Below, in pieces: positions 55,516 to 63,900 of a stretch of 64,000 nucleotides of DNA. The stretch is from Oceanobacillus timonensis (GTDB taxonomy: Bacteria; Bacillota; Bacilli; Bacillales; Amphibacillaceae). Position 1 is the stretch's first letter. The number at the start of each line of letters is the position of its first letter. The stretch is taken from positions 2,652,344 through 2,716,343 of the forward strand of contig NZ_LT800497.1 in NCBI RefSeq assembly GCF_900166635.1. Direction: 5' to 3'. A program made the translations under genes and the position numbers. The notes under the pieces are model-generated. The model had not been told where the DNA came from. It ran no database searches and was given only the letters and a program-made list of their open reading frames with translations.

Positions 55516-55971
55516 ATGGATGTGTTATGGGAGTGTATAAAATTAATAGGTATGCTCCTGTTTTGCTTGTTTGTGATGTTTATGACCTGGAGATACATGC
55601 AAAGTGACGGCAAAGGATGGGATGACGGCTCGACAGGTGTGTATATTTCATGGCCGCGGAGCCGGCTGCTGAATTTTTTTGCTTTTCACCTGTTCTTTAT
55701 TGGATTATTGATAACGATTCATAACTTTTTTCTTGCTGGATTTGAAATGACCTCAACCTTGCAACAAGTTGAAGGATACGAGGGAGCAGGATTAGCTATC
55801 ATTTTCCTATTTGTTGGAGCAACCAATCTTTTTGGAGCGAAATTTCTTTTGGGAAAAGAGCGAGCAGGCTGGGTTCAAAAATTTGATAAAATAGCACCGT
55901 TATTGGTACGAATTTTTGGAGCAGCCCTTATTTTGCTGAGTCTTACGAGACTTGTTCAGTCTTTTGGTTAA
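55516..55971 (+). CDS. Small membrane protein of unknown function
   Basis: 151 residues, site AAAGGAGG. Four hydrophobic segments (about 6-24, 50-75, 88-107, 127-147). A polar loop between the first two holds QSDGKGWDDGSTGVYISWPRS, and there is a charged loop LLGKERAGWVQKFDKIAPLL. I do not recognise the family. It is a monocistronic plus-strand gene facing the ecsC-like gene. Confidence 0.7.
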   Translation: MDVLWECIKLIGMLLFCLFVMFMTWRYMQSDGKGWDDGSTGVYISWPRSRLLNFFAFHLFFIGLLITIHNFFLAGFEMTSTLQQVEGYEGAGLAIIFLFVGATNLFGAKFLLGKERAGWVQKFDKIAPLLVRIFGAALILLSLTRLVQSFG

Positions 55972-56061
55972 CTAGAAACTCCATTTTTACCTCTGTAAGA
56001 ATAAGCATGTATATCTGACTATTCCAGGGTGACATGCACTACTATGATAGCAGTTGCTTTT

Positions 56062-56787
56062 TCATTGATTCTTCAACTTATTTCGTTCAAACTGGCGCAT
56101 CCTATACGCATTCATTGCCGTCTCTCCAAGGGTATCCATCAAATTATGATTGGCATATGCACCGACGATGGCACCAAGCCCTGGAATGAGCTGCAGCATT
56201 TTAACCAAATCGATATAATCGCGATATTCCTGCTGAAAAACACGCCAATCCATATCAGCCAGCTCCCCCTTCTCCTGCTCCCAATTTTCAAGTATATAAA
56301 AGGTATCCTTCCGTTTTTCATCACTGGAAAAGGCAAGCTGGAAGACATGGAGAATAAACAGCCGCTCCTCATATTCATTGGCATCATAGCCATAAACTGC
56401 TGCCAGTTCAAACAAAAACTTCATCTTGATGGACAATAGCAACGGAAAATCTGCAAGTCCAAAGAAAATGCCCCCTGCGCCCGTTCCCGCACCTTCAACG
56501 ACGGCTGTTTTACGATAGGAGATTAACTTTTCCTTGGCCATTTCATCCCGTTCAAACAAGGAAAGTTCGGTTGGTTTGGGTTTCTTAGTTGTCATATTGG
56601 AGCCGACCAACGTAGCCTTTACCATATTTTTAATGCTGTCTGTAATAATTTGATGCGCCTTCTCAGGGATCATGTTATTCATTTTCTTTTGTGCTTTTTT
56701 CGATAACTGATTAAAAAGACTGGATTTTTTCAACATTTTATTACGCCAATCCAGAATTTCTTTCAATACAACTGTTTCATATTCCAT
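56062..56787 (-). CDS. EcsC family protein
   Basis: 241 residues from ATG 56787 (two codons downstream of an in-frame TTG). EcsC-family features: VLKEILDWRNKMLKKSS near the start, then EGAGTGAGGIFFGLADFPLLLSIKMKFLFELAAVYGYD, and MLQLIPGLGAIVGAYANHNLMDTLGETAMNAYRMR at the end. The glycine-rich, weakly hydrophobic segments suggest membrane association. EcsC of B. subtilis is encoded with the EcsAB exporter, but its job is unknown; here it is not next to ecsAB. Confidence 0.88.
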   Translation of the reverse strand: MEYETVVLKEILDWRNKMLKKSSLFNQLSKKAQKKMNNMIPEKAHQIITDSIKNMVKATLVGSNMTTKKPKPTELSLFERDEMAKEKLISYRKTAVVEGAGTGAGGIFFGLADFPLLLSIKMKFLFELAAVYGYDANEYEERLFILHVFQLAFSSDEKRKDTFYILENWEQEKGELADMDWRVFQQEYRDYIDLVKMLQLIPGLGAIVGAYANHNLMDTLGETAMNAYRMRQFERNKLKNQ

Positions 56788-56886
56788 ATTCAAAACCTGC
56801 CTTCGTTTTCTTTAGTTCCTTATACGATTTGAATTCGCAAATGGATTCAGTAAAGATTTGAATGAAAAATTTTTCTTTTGACATCA

Positions 56887-56923
56887 AAATCCCCTTAGAT
56901 AACGGAATCGTATCTAAAGGGAT
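56887..56923 (-). terminator. Terminator after the 57032 gene
   Basis: ATCCCCTTAGATA pairs with TATCTAAAGGGAT with one mismatch, followed on the minus strand by TTTTGATG. Confidence 0.75.
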
Positions 56924-57031
56924 GCAATCAAGGGTACATTATTATATTAGAAAGGCAGTCTGCATAATTAACATCAATCATTTTTTATGAAAGAATTGGA
57001 CCGATGCATGACGTAACAACAAGCAATTATT

Positions 57032-58111
57032 TCACAGCTCATTAAATTTAATTTGATAACAGAACGCCAATTTTCTAAAATAATCTTTTTCCACTAAATC
57101 AGTCGGTTTTATTTTAGTAGCGGGGCTCTGAAAATATTCCAATCCGGCCACCTTCAACATATTATATACGAACTGTGAACAAAACATAATATTGGGACGG
57201 ACGGAGAATTTTGTAACCAGCCCCACAAAATTATAGACACTGCCTGTGTCATTCATTTCCTTTACTTTATCTATAATCATTTGCTTTTGTTCCCTGGAAA
57301 CCTTCAGACTGTAAACTAATATTTCAGCATCGTCCTTTTTGTGAAATTGCATCAATTGCTCTTGATTCAATCCGGGAGGGGAAACTTTTTCTCCACCGTT
57401 ATAACTCACAATTGTTTTTAAGTCTCTGTCAAAACTGATGGAAACATGGTTATATACTTTTTGAGTAAAAACAGCGATTAGCTCGCTTGCAGGACTTCCG
57501 GTACTTGAAATAACGATATACAAATGCTCATCCGCTAAACTTCGCTGACACTCCTCAAAGAAAGCATCGGTTAAGGAATTTTTATTTACATACTTCGTAT
57601 AGCTGTGTCTTGGAATATCTTCCATGATTTCATTTAAATTTTCCCTGGATAATGAGCTCCTGCCTTTCTTCAATTTATCCCCCAAACTGACAGCACTTTT
57701 TTGCATTTCTTTCATCGTGTTAAAACTGATGGTTGCAGCATCTTTTACAGAATGGGAAAAGACGTTTTGTATCGTATATAAATACATAACATACAACACA
57801 CAAAAAGGAACCAGCATAAAAATTACAGCAATCATTTTCTTCATGAGAAATAATATACCGGCATCCGTACCGGAAAACACAAATAACGTATTAAATACCC
57901 GCTGCGCAGACATGATCAGTAAATAAATGATCGTGAAAATAATTTTTGTTGTTTTTTTATTCTGTGACAGCCAAAGATGGCCAATCAGAAGTACTGCCGA
58001 AACAGCGTAGATGACTGCATATATGTTTAATTGCTGTACGGAAAGCAAAAAAATCAAAAAGAATAGAAGCAGCATATTTACTAATAATAGATACATCTTT
58101 TTTATATTCAT
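57032..58111 (-). CDS. Membrane-anchored permuted papain-fold (YiiX/NlpC-P60-like) protein
   Basis: 359 residues from ATG 58111 (GGAGAG just upstream; an in-frame ATG four codons earlier is possible). Four membrane helices occupy roughly residues 10-115 (numbering from the longer form), then a charged helical linker to about 195, then a soluble domain. In that domain LYIVISSTGSPASELIAVFTQ leads to YNHVSISFD with His226, and about 90 residues later FCSQFVYNMLKVAG with Cys315. The order His before Cys is that of the circularly permuted papain-like (YiiX/YebB) group. It could hydrolyse a peptide, amide or lipid bond at the membrane; the substrate is unknown. Confidence 0.7.
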   Translation of the reverse strand: MNIKKMYLLLVNMLLLFFLIFLLSVQQLNIYAVIYAVSAVLLIGHLWLSQNKKTTKIIFTIIYLLIMSAQRVFNTLFVFSGTDAGILFLMKKMIAVIFMLVPFCVLYVMYLYTIQNVFSHSVKDAATISFNTMKEMQKSAVSLGDKLKKGRSSLSRENLNEIMEDIPRHSYTKYVNKNSLTDAFFEECQRSLADEHLYIVISSTGSPASELIAVFTQKVYNHVSISFDRDLKTIVSYNGGEKVSPPGLNQEQLMQFHKKDDAEILVYSLKVSREQKQMIIDKVKEMNDTGSVYNFVGLVTKFSVRPNIMFCSQFVYNMLKVAGLEYFQSPATKIKPTDLVEKDYFRKLAFCYQIKFNEL

Positions 58112-58215
58112 TGTTCTCTCCATATGAAATAAGTTTTAATGTCATTGTTTTCCACGCATGACAACGTGTATTAAAAACGGCATCCTGCTACAGGAACATA
58201 CGCAGGCAGGATTGA

Positions 58216-58984
58216 TTAAAAATCCTTCTTATGAAAGGATACTACAGCTATGACAGAAGTGATTACCAGCCAGAGAATCAGTATGCTGACACTGGTAAAT
58301 GCAGCCGTTGATTCAAACGATTCTGACCCGGTTGTGCCAGACAAGCTGTGTATTGCCGACTGAGGCGTGACTGGCAGCAACGCTTGCTGAATGGACCCCG
58401 GAAACATACGAATCAGTGCGGGAATGGCCAATATAATAATAGAAAAAGCAATTCCTCCACCGCTGCTTTTGAAAAGAAACGTTGCCGCAACAGTAAGCAG
58501 ACAGTAAAATATCGGCATCAGCAGAACACCCAAAACAAATTGCCGGATGTCTGTATCTGCTAAACTGGCGAGCGGCATGTTATTGGCCGTCAGAATGAGT
58601 TGACTGGTCAGATATGAGAGCTGCCATCAGAATACTCATTGCGATGGAGAGCAGGAAAAAGATAATATATTTTCCTAAAAATAACTTTTTTCGGTTCGGA
58701 ACAGTTGCTAACGTAGTATAAATCGTTTCTGCAGTGAATTCTCTGGATATCGTTAACGCTGTAAAAACGATCAATAGAATACTGGCGAGGTCCACACCTA
58801 ACATATTTGCTGATACGACCTCCATGACGGATAAATCTGTAATCGCGGTTCCCTGCGTCACATTGGTAGTCACAGCAAAGATAAATCCGAGGGCTAAGCT
58901 GATTCCAATAGTAAAAAGCAAATACATTTTCGAAAAACGAAGAAAGAAAATCTTTTTATATTCCGCTTGCATAATGTTTCTCAT
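58216..58984 (-). pseudogene. ABC-2 type transporter permease, split by a frameshift
   Basis: Two reading frames together make one permease of about 255 residues. The first (58580-58984, ATG after AGGGAAA) starts MRNIMQAEYKKIFFLRFSK and ends out of frame. The second resumes at about 58611 as LTSQLILTANNMPLASLADTDIRQF and runs to 58216. They join if one base is removed, or two added, near 58612. Six membrane helices are visible over both parts. Without a correct frame the exporter cannot be made; a sequencing error is the other explanation. Confidence 0.8.
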
Positions 58985-59916
58985 GGTGTTTCCCTGCCTT
59001 TTGTCAGAAGGGTATCTGTTGATACATAATCTGCTTTTCCTTCTGTTAATTCTACAAATAAATCTTCTAAGGAAGGCTGTACTTTCGTTAATTCATATAA
59101 AGCCAATTGTTCTTCTTTTGCTGTTATTCCAATTTGTTCCTTGCCTAATTGGTAAACATGAAGCTCGCCGTTTTCCGCCTGTTTCACCTCTGCCCCTTTT
59201 TTCGCTAGAAAGGCTTGTAATTTGTCATTATCTTCGCATGTTACTTTGACAAAGGAACCGAGACTGTTTTGTGCTAATTCATCGATAGTCATATCCGCAA
59301 TTAGATTTCCTTGTGCCAGAATAATCATCCGGTCGGCTATCATTTGCATTTCGCTCATGAGGTGACTGGAGACAAGTACTGCTTTTCCCTCCCGTGCCAG
59401 CCTTTTCGTCAGCGCACGCAGCCAATGAATACCGTCCACATCCAATCCATTAAATGGCTCATCTAAAATAACCGTTTCCGGATCACCTAATAGAGCCGCG
59501 GCAATTCCTAAGCGCTGTTTCATTCCTAAAGAAAATGTGCCGATTGGCTTGTCTGTTACCTTTTCCAATCCCGTTTCCTTCAGCATTGTCGTTATTTGCT
59601 TCCCGGAAATACCGCTTGCTGCAGCGATGATTTCTAAATGCTGTTTTGCCGTTAATTTGGGATTGACTGCATCTGCATGTATGAAAGCTCCTACTTTAGA
59701 AACTGGATGCTTCAAATTTTTATAACGCTGCCCATCAATCGTTACACTTCCTTCGCTCGGATGCATGCATCCCAAAATCATTTTCATCGTCGTTGATTTC
59801 CCTGCACCGTTCGGGCCCAAAAATCCAGTCACAACACCTGGTTGAATGGTCAGCGATAATTGATTCACAGAAATGGTACCCTTAAAGGTTTTCGTTAAAT
59901 GATTCATTTCAATCAT
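58981..59916 (-). CDS. ABC transporter ATP-binding protein (BcrA-like exporter)
   Basis: 311 residues, site GGAGGAATCACA. Walker A GPNGAGKSTT (about 34-43), signature FSLGMKQRLG (about 132-141), Walker B VILDEPFNGLD (about 154-164), H-loop SSHLMSEM. A C-terminal extension of about 90 residues follows, as in BcrA/drug-type exporters. It overlaps the MerR gene by 8 bases and the permease by 4, so the three form an operon, of the kind used for export of peptides or drugs. Confidence 0.92.
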   Translation of the reverse strand: MIEMNHLTKTFKGTISVNQLSLTIQPGVVTGFLGPNGAGKSTTMKMILGCMHPSEGSVTIDGQRYKNLKHPVSKVGAFIHADAVNPKLTAKQHLEIIAAASGISGKQITTMLKETGLEKVTDKPIGTFSLGMKQRLGIAAALLGDPETVILDEPFNGLDVDGIHWLRALTKRLAREGKAVLVSSHLMSEMQMIADRMIILAQGNLIADMTIDELAQNSLGSFVKVTCEDNDKLQAFLAKKGAEVKQAENGELHVYQLGKEQIGITAKEEQLALYELTKVQPSLEDLFVELTEGKADYVSTDTLLTKGRETP

Positions 59917-60700
59917 TGTGATTCCTCCAAACGTCTGCCTTGCCTGCAGATAAATAGTGGTCTACCGCCTTATCGATAAACGTATTCGTGAAGTCAATCA
60001 GCTGCTGGTCCTCCTTTGGCCATTGCTCCCGATTTTTATAAGAATCTTTATATACATTGAGTAACTCCTTGCTTCCGTCTGTAATACTTACTACCATCTC
60101 AATCCACCTTTTCGCAAAGTCCTGTCCCTGTTCACTCTCCGGCTCGATATCATGGAGTATATGCGCAACAGCTTCCAGGATAAGTGCTTTCCAGTCCCAA
60201 TAAACTTCTATAACTGCTTCTTGGTTCTGATAATGCTCTATAAAAGTATCTTCTGCTTTTTTATCAAAGGGAACATCTTTATATTGATAAACCGTATCCT
60301 TATTTAAAGAAATCATTAATTGCACCAGATTTCCCAAAGGAAGTGCATCATTTTCTTCCATTCCGGCCAAACTCGTTTCGATCATAGCAATGTTGCTTTT
60401 GATATCATGCAGTTTATAGTAAAAGATGTCTCGCTGCTTTTCTAATACATTCCGAAACTGCTCCGCATTGGAGCTTTCTTCTAATAATGTCGCAATATCT
60501 TTAATTTTTAATCCTAAAGATTTGTAGAACAGAACCTGTTGCAGCCGGGTTAAGTCGGACTCTGTATAATATCTCCGTTTACTTGTTTCATTTTTTTGTA
60601 ATGGTACTAATTGAATATTATCGTAATATTGTAATGTCCGGACGGTGACTCCAGTAAGCTTGGAGATTTCTCCGATGGAAAATTTATTTTCATTTTTCAC
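59909..60700 (-). CDS. MerR family transcriptional regulator
   Basis: 263 residues, GTG start after GGAGGTG. The winged helix DNA-binding domain is at the N-terminus: KFSIGEISKLTGVTVRTLQYYDNIQLV and the wing RRYYTESDLTRLQQV. A dimerisation helix follows (about 75-115), then a helical C-terminal effector domain of about 140 residues resembling the TipAS/Mta type. It is the first gene of the exporter operon and very probably controls it through the dyad at 60721-60751. Confidence 0.9.
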   Translation of the reverse strand: MKNENKFSIGEISKLTGVTVRTLQYYDNIQLVPLQKNETSKRRYYTESDLTRLQQVLFYKSLGLKIKDIATLLEESSNAEQFRNVLEKQRDIFYYKLHDIKSNIAMIETSLAGMEENDALPLGNLVQLMISLNKDTVYQYKDVPFDKKAEDTFIEHYQNQEAVIEVYWDWKALILEAVAHILHDIEPESEQGQDFAKRWIEMVVSITDGSKELLNVYKDSYKNREQWPKEDQQLIDFTNTFIDKAVDHYLSAGKADVWRNHND

Positions 60701-60720
60701 GATAGCACCTCCTACTCATT

Positions 60721-60751
60721 ATTAAACCATATTACGTTACGTCATCTTCAA
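60721..60751 (-). promoter_or_regulatory. MerR-type promoter with 19-base spacer and dyad operator
   Basis: On the minus strand TTGAAG (60751-60746), a spacer of exactly 19 bases containing TGACGTAACGTAA, and TTTAAT (60726-60721). The overlong spacer with an ACGT-N-ACGT dyad is the hallmark of promoters twisted open by MerR proteins. Confidence 0.75.
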
Positions 60752-60809
60752 TAGCAAAATAGTATTTTTTCAAGACGCTTCACTGTAAAATAAAAGACAA
60801 GACAAAAAA

Positions 60810-60831
60810 AGCCTGATAGCTGCATCAGGCT
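60810..60831. terminator. Terminator-like hairpin between divergent merR and catalase genes
   Basis: AGCCTGA pairs with TCAGGCT around eight bases. T-runs lie on both strands (TTTTAATA on plus, TTTTTTTGTC on minus). No gene reads into it, so it may be left over from an earlier arrangement. Confidence 0.55.
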
Positions 60832-60936
60832 TTTAATATAAAATGAAGTTACGTTTGCAGAGCGTTCAATATGCATATTAATACAAACCTCCGTCATATC
60901 TTTATAAGGTAGAACATTTTTCATAAGGAGGACATA

Positions 60937-62343
60937 ATGAGCGATAACAACCAACATTCCCCACAAGGAAGGCGTATCCCTGTTCGTAAAACAGAAGCAG
61001 CAACTAAGCATGCTAATCGTCAGCCTAAACAGACCGATAATCCGGAAGCACTTTATTCACAGACGGTTGGCAAAAATGGCCCGATACTGGAGCAGGACAG
61101 TATTTTGCACGAATCACTGGAGAACCTTGTTCATGAAAAAATCGTGGAACGGCCTTTACACGTGAAAGGATACGGAGCTTTCGGTTATTTCGAAACATTG
61201 CACAGTATGAGCGCATACACCAAACTCCCCTTTCTTCAGCAAGCTGGCCAAACCGTTCCGGTCGCCGTCCGTTTTTCCCTTGGAGCGAGCAATAAAGGTA
61301 CGCCGGATACGCTGCGAAATGTGCGCGGTTTTTCAACGAAGTTCTATACAGATGATGGCATCTTTGATTTGATCTGTAATCATCTTCCTATCTTTTCGTT
61401 GCGGGATCCGAGACGTTTTGCAGAAAGTGTGGAAGCTATGGCACCATCACCGAAAAATAATTTGATGGATCCGAACCGGCTTTGGAGATTTGTCGCCAGT
61501 ACGCCGGAATCCACCGCTTTTTTTGTTCGGCTGTTTTCCGATCATGGCACAGTTAAAAGCTTTCGTCACATCCCCGGCCACAGTGTCAGTACGTACGTAT
61601 GGCGAAATGCGGAAGGCAGACGCCGCTACATTAAATATCTTTGGGTTCCATTTGATGGCGTGGAATACATTACAAATGAGGAGGCAGAAAAACTTGCTGC
61701 CATGAATCCGGATTATTCCGGCGAAGACCTTTTTCAAACGATAGCAAACGGAGAAACCGTTGAATACGGATTATACGTACAAATGATGGACCCAAGAGAA
61801 GCAGAACAGCTTCCATATGATCCGCTTGACGACACAAAAGTGTGGGATGAAAGGATGTTCCCGCCTCATCCAGTCGGAAAAATGGTGCTGAATCGCAATC
61901 CGGATAACTACATGGAGCAGGTAGAGAAGATTGCATTCTCCCCATCGAACTTATTAGATGGCGCAGAATTGTCCAATGACAGAATCCTGCAAGGACGCTC
62001 GAATATTTATTGGGATTCGCAGCGTTATCGTATTGGTCCCCGATTCCGTGATGTGCCGGTAAATGCGCAAAAGCATTGGCAGCCGGACGATTTACAAACC
62101 AGCGGAGAAGGTACCTATGTAGAAGGGAAACTTGTGCGCACAGATATCACCATGCAAGATGATTTTACGCAGGCGGGAGAGTTCTATCAATCCTTATCAC
62201 AGACTGGAAAATCGCATCTTGTATCGAATCTTGTTGGGGCATTAACAGGCGTGGAGCGGAATTTGCAGGTGCAGAGTCTTCACTATTTTTCCCTTGCTTC
62301 CCGTGAACTTGGGGAACGTGTATCAGCCGGGTTGCGGCAATAA
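60937..62343 (+). CDS. Divergent small-subunit haem catalase
   Basis: 468 residues, site AAGGAGG. The catalase fold is recognisable. The distal His is in ERPLHVKGYGAFGYFE (about residue 76), followed by VAVRFSLG, VRGFSTKFYTDDG and FDLICNHLPIFSLRDP, which keeps the distal Asn. The proximal haem ligand Tyr is in GRSNIYWDSQRYRIG, with the Arg also retained. Several otherwise near-constant residues differ, among them the first Phe of the distal pocket and the stretch before the proximal Tyr. The N-terminal 40 residues are polar and likely disordered. It would break down hydrogen peroxide in the cytoplasm or spore; the closest named clade is unclear to me. Confidence 0.85.
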   Translation: MSDNNQHSPQGRRIPVRKTEAATKHANRQPKQTDNPEALYSQTVGKNGPILEQDSILHESLENLVHEKIVERPLHVKGYGAFGYFETLHSMSAYTKLPFLQQAGQTVPVAVRFSLGASNKGTPDTLRNVRGFSTKFYTDDGIFDLICNHLPIFSLRDPRRFAESVEAMAPSPKNNLMDPNRLWRFVASTPESTAFFVRLFSDHGTVKSFRHIPGHSVSTYVWRNAEGRRRYIKYLWVPFDGVEYITNEEAEKLAAMNPDYSGEDLFQTIANGETVEYGLYVQMMDPREAEQLPYDPLDDTKVWDERMFPPHPVGKMVLNRNPDNYMEQVEKIAFSPSNLLDGAELSNDRILQGRSNIYWDSQRYRIGPRFRDVPVNAQKHWQPDDLQTSGEGTYVEGKLVRTDITMQDDFTQAGEFYQSLSQTGKSHLVSNLVGALTGVERNLQVQSLHYFSLASRELGERVSAGLRQ

Positions 62344-62393
62344 ATTACACACCTAATAACGAAACCGATTCAAATCAGGGAACGGCCTAAAAC

Positions 62394-62440
62394 AAAAAGA
62401 AGAAGGGTACATTAGCTTACGATGTCTACTTCTTCTTTTT
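62394..62440. terminator. Terminator between catalase and the MFS gene
   Basis: AAAAAGAAGAAG pairs with CTTCTTCTTTTT, with further pairing inside, ending in a T-run on the plus strand and A-run on the other side. It serves two convergent genes. Confidence 0.75.
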
Positions 62441-62472
62441 AACGTTATCTTTAAACGGATTCACAGTGGTCT

Positions 62473-63705
62473 TTACGATGCTTTTGCCTCGTCTTTTTTA
62501 ACAAGTGTAAAGAAAACAATAAAACCAATAAGCGTGGTCGTAAATATAATCGTTCCCATCGGAATGGCAGATTCCTCGCTTATGCCTGCGAGCGGTGAAA
62601 AAACGGAACCAAGTAACAACGGAAGCATGCCCAAAATGGCGCTCGCACTTCCTGCGCGGTGATCCTGTTTAGCCATTCCCAATGTAAACGTACTTGTCAA
62701 TATCATCCCCATCGTCGTCATATAGATAAAAATGAATAGAACGATTAGTGTTAAAGGGCCTTCGATGATTGTCATGATAAGCAATAAAAACGTAGCTGCG
62801 AGAGCCGTAGTAACAGCTGTTTGCAGCATCTTTTTTTCAGGAATGATTCCGCTGAAACGGCCGATAATAAAACTGCCTGTTATAATCGCCAGACCATTGA
62901 TCCCAAATAATACACTAAATACTTGTGGGGATACACCATAGATATCTTGATAGACAAACGGCGTCCCGGACACATAAGCAAAGCTGCCGCCATGGATAAA
63001 ACCAACGACCAGGGCATAGCCGATAAAGGAACGGTCTTTCATCAGACTGCCCATCGTTTTTATCGAGGCCCCTGCAGAACTCGGTATCCGCTTATGAGAG
63101 GGCAAGGTCTCTTTCAATTTCATCGCAACAATAATAACCATAAGCAGACCGACGATACTTAAAAAGTAAAAGATACTTTTCCAGCTAGTTGATTCAAATG
63201 CCAGAATAAAACCGCCAATCATCGGGGCAACCATCGGCGCAATGGCATTAATCACCATTAATAATGAAAAAAACTTCGTCAGTGCCTGCCCGCTGAATAC
63301 ATCCCGCACGACTGCACGAGAAAGGACCACGCCAGCTGAAGCTGTTAATCCCTGTAAAAACCGCATTGCAATCAACACGATAATATTCGGAGCTACTGCG
63401 CAAAGGATAGAAGCCAAAGCAAACAAAAACGTAGCAATCAATAACGGCTTCCTTCTGCCCTGCGCATCACTGATTGGACCGGCAAATAATTGCCCGATTG
63501 CAAGCCCCAGTAAACACGCAGTTAAACTTACCTGCACCAGAGATGCACTGGTGTCTAAATCTTGCGTAATCTCCGGAAAACTTGGCAAATACATATCAAT
63601 ATTAAGCGGCCCTAAAAAAGCAAGCAGCCCGAGAAGCAATGCAAGTCCTAACCGGGCTGCTCCTGTTGGATTATGTTGTATGTTTATATCTCTTTCACCA
63701 TTCAA
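62473..63705 (-). CDS. Multidrug efflux MFS transporter, Bcr/CflA family
   Basis: 410 residues, apparently from a TTG start at 63705 (GGAGTG upstream). Twelve membrane helices. Family marks: FLGPLNIDMYLPSFPEIT in helix 1, motif A AGPISDAQGRRKPLL between helices 2 and 3, and RFLQGLTASAGVVLSRAVVRDVF after helix 4, the drug:H+ antiporter C-motif region. Bcr/CflA proteins export chloramphenicol, bicyclomycin, cysteine or similar compounds. The true substrate here is unknown. Confidence 0.92.
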   Translation of the reverse strand: MNGERDINIQHNPTGAARLGLALLLGLLAFLGPLNIDMYLPSFPEITQDLDTSASLVQVSLTACLLGLAIGQLFAGPISDAQGRRKPLLIATFLFALASILCAVAPNIIVLIAMRFLQGLTASAGVVLSRAVVRDVFSGQALTKFFSLLMVINAIAPMVAPMIGGFILAFESTSWKSIFYFLSIVGLLMVIIVAMKLKETLPSHKRIPSSAGASIKTMGSLMKDRSFIGYALVVGFIHGGSFAYVSGTPFVYQDIYGVSPQVFSVLFGINGLAIITGSFIIGRFSGIIPEKKMLQTAVTTALAATFLLLIMTIIEGPLTLIVLFIFIYMTTMGMILTSTFTLGMAKQDHRAGSASAILGMLPLLLGSVFSPLAGISEESAIPMGTIIFTTTLIGFIVFFTLVKKDEAKAS

Positions 63706-63863
63706 ACATTATCACTCCTGTCACTGTTATTACCAATCATTTTAGGCAAAGAAATGGCATCCCCTTATTATGATTCAAAGCTTGATGGACGCTAAGGGGG
63801 TATATATGTACATAAGTTTGTTTCCCGTTTAGTATATAAGCTTTGTCCTCTGTTCACTAAAAG

Positions 63864-63900
63864 AAGGTAAAACAACCTCATTCCGGCTGCTTTTACCTTC
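63864..63900 (-). terminator. Terminator overlapping the rsmE stop
   Basis: GAAGGTAAAA pairs with TTTTACCTTC; on the minus strand it is followed by TTTTAGTG, immediately after the rsmE stop. Confidence 0.7.

Noticed and set aside
58216..58578. Second half of the permease as an independent small membrane protein
   Set aside because: Its frame continues upstream of the ATG with permease-like sequence and joins the first half by one indel, so it is a fragment, not a separate gene.
55089..63899. Anti-phage defence island
   Set aside because: No nuclease, toxin-antitoxin, helicase or signalling pair typical of such systems was recognised; the genes fit stress and export functions better.
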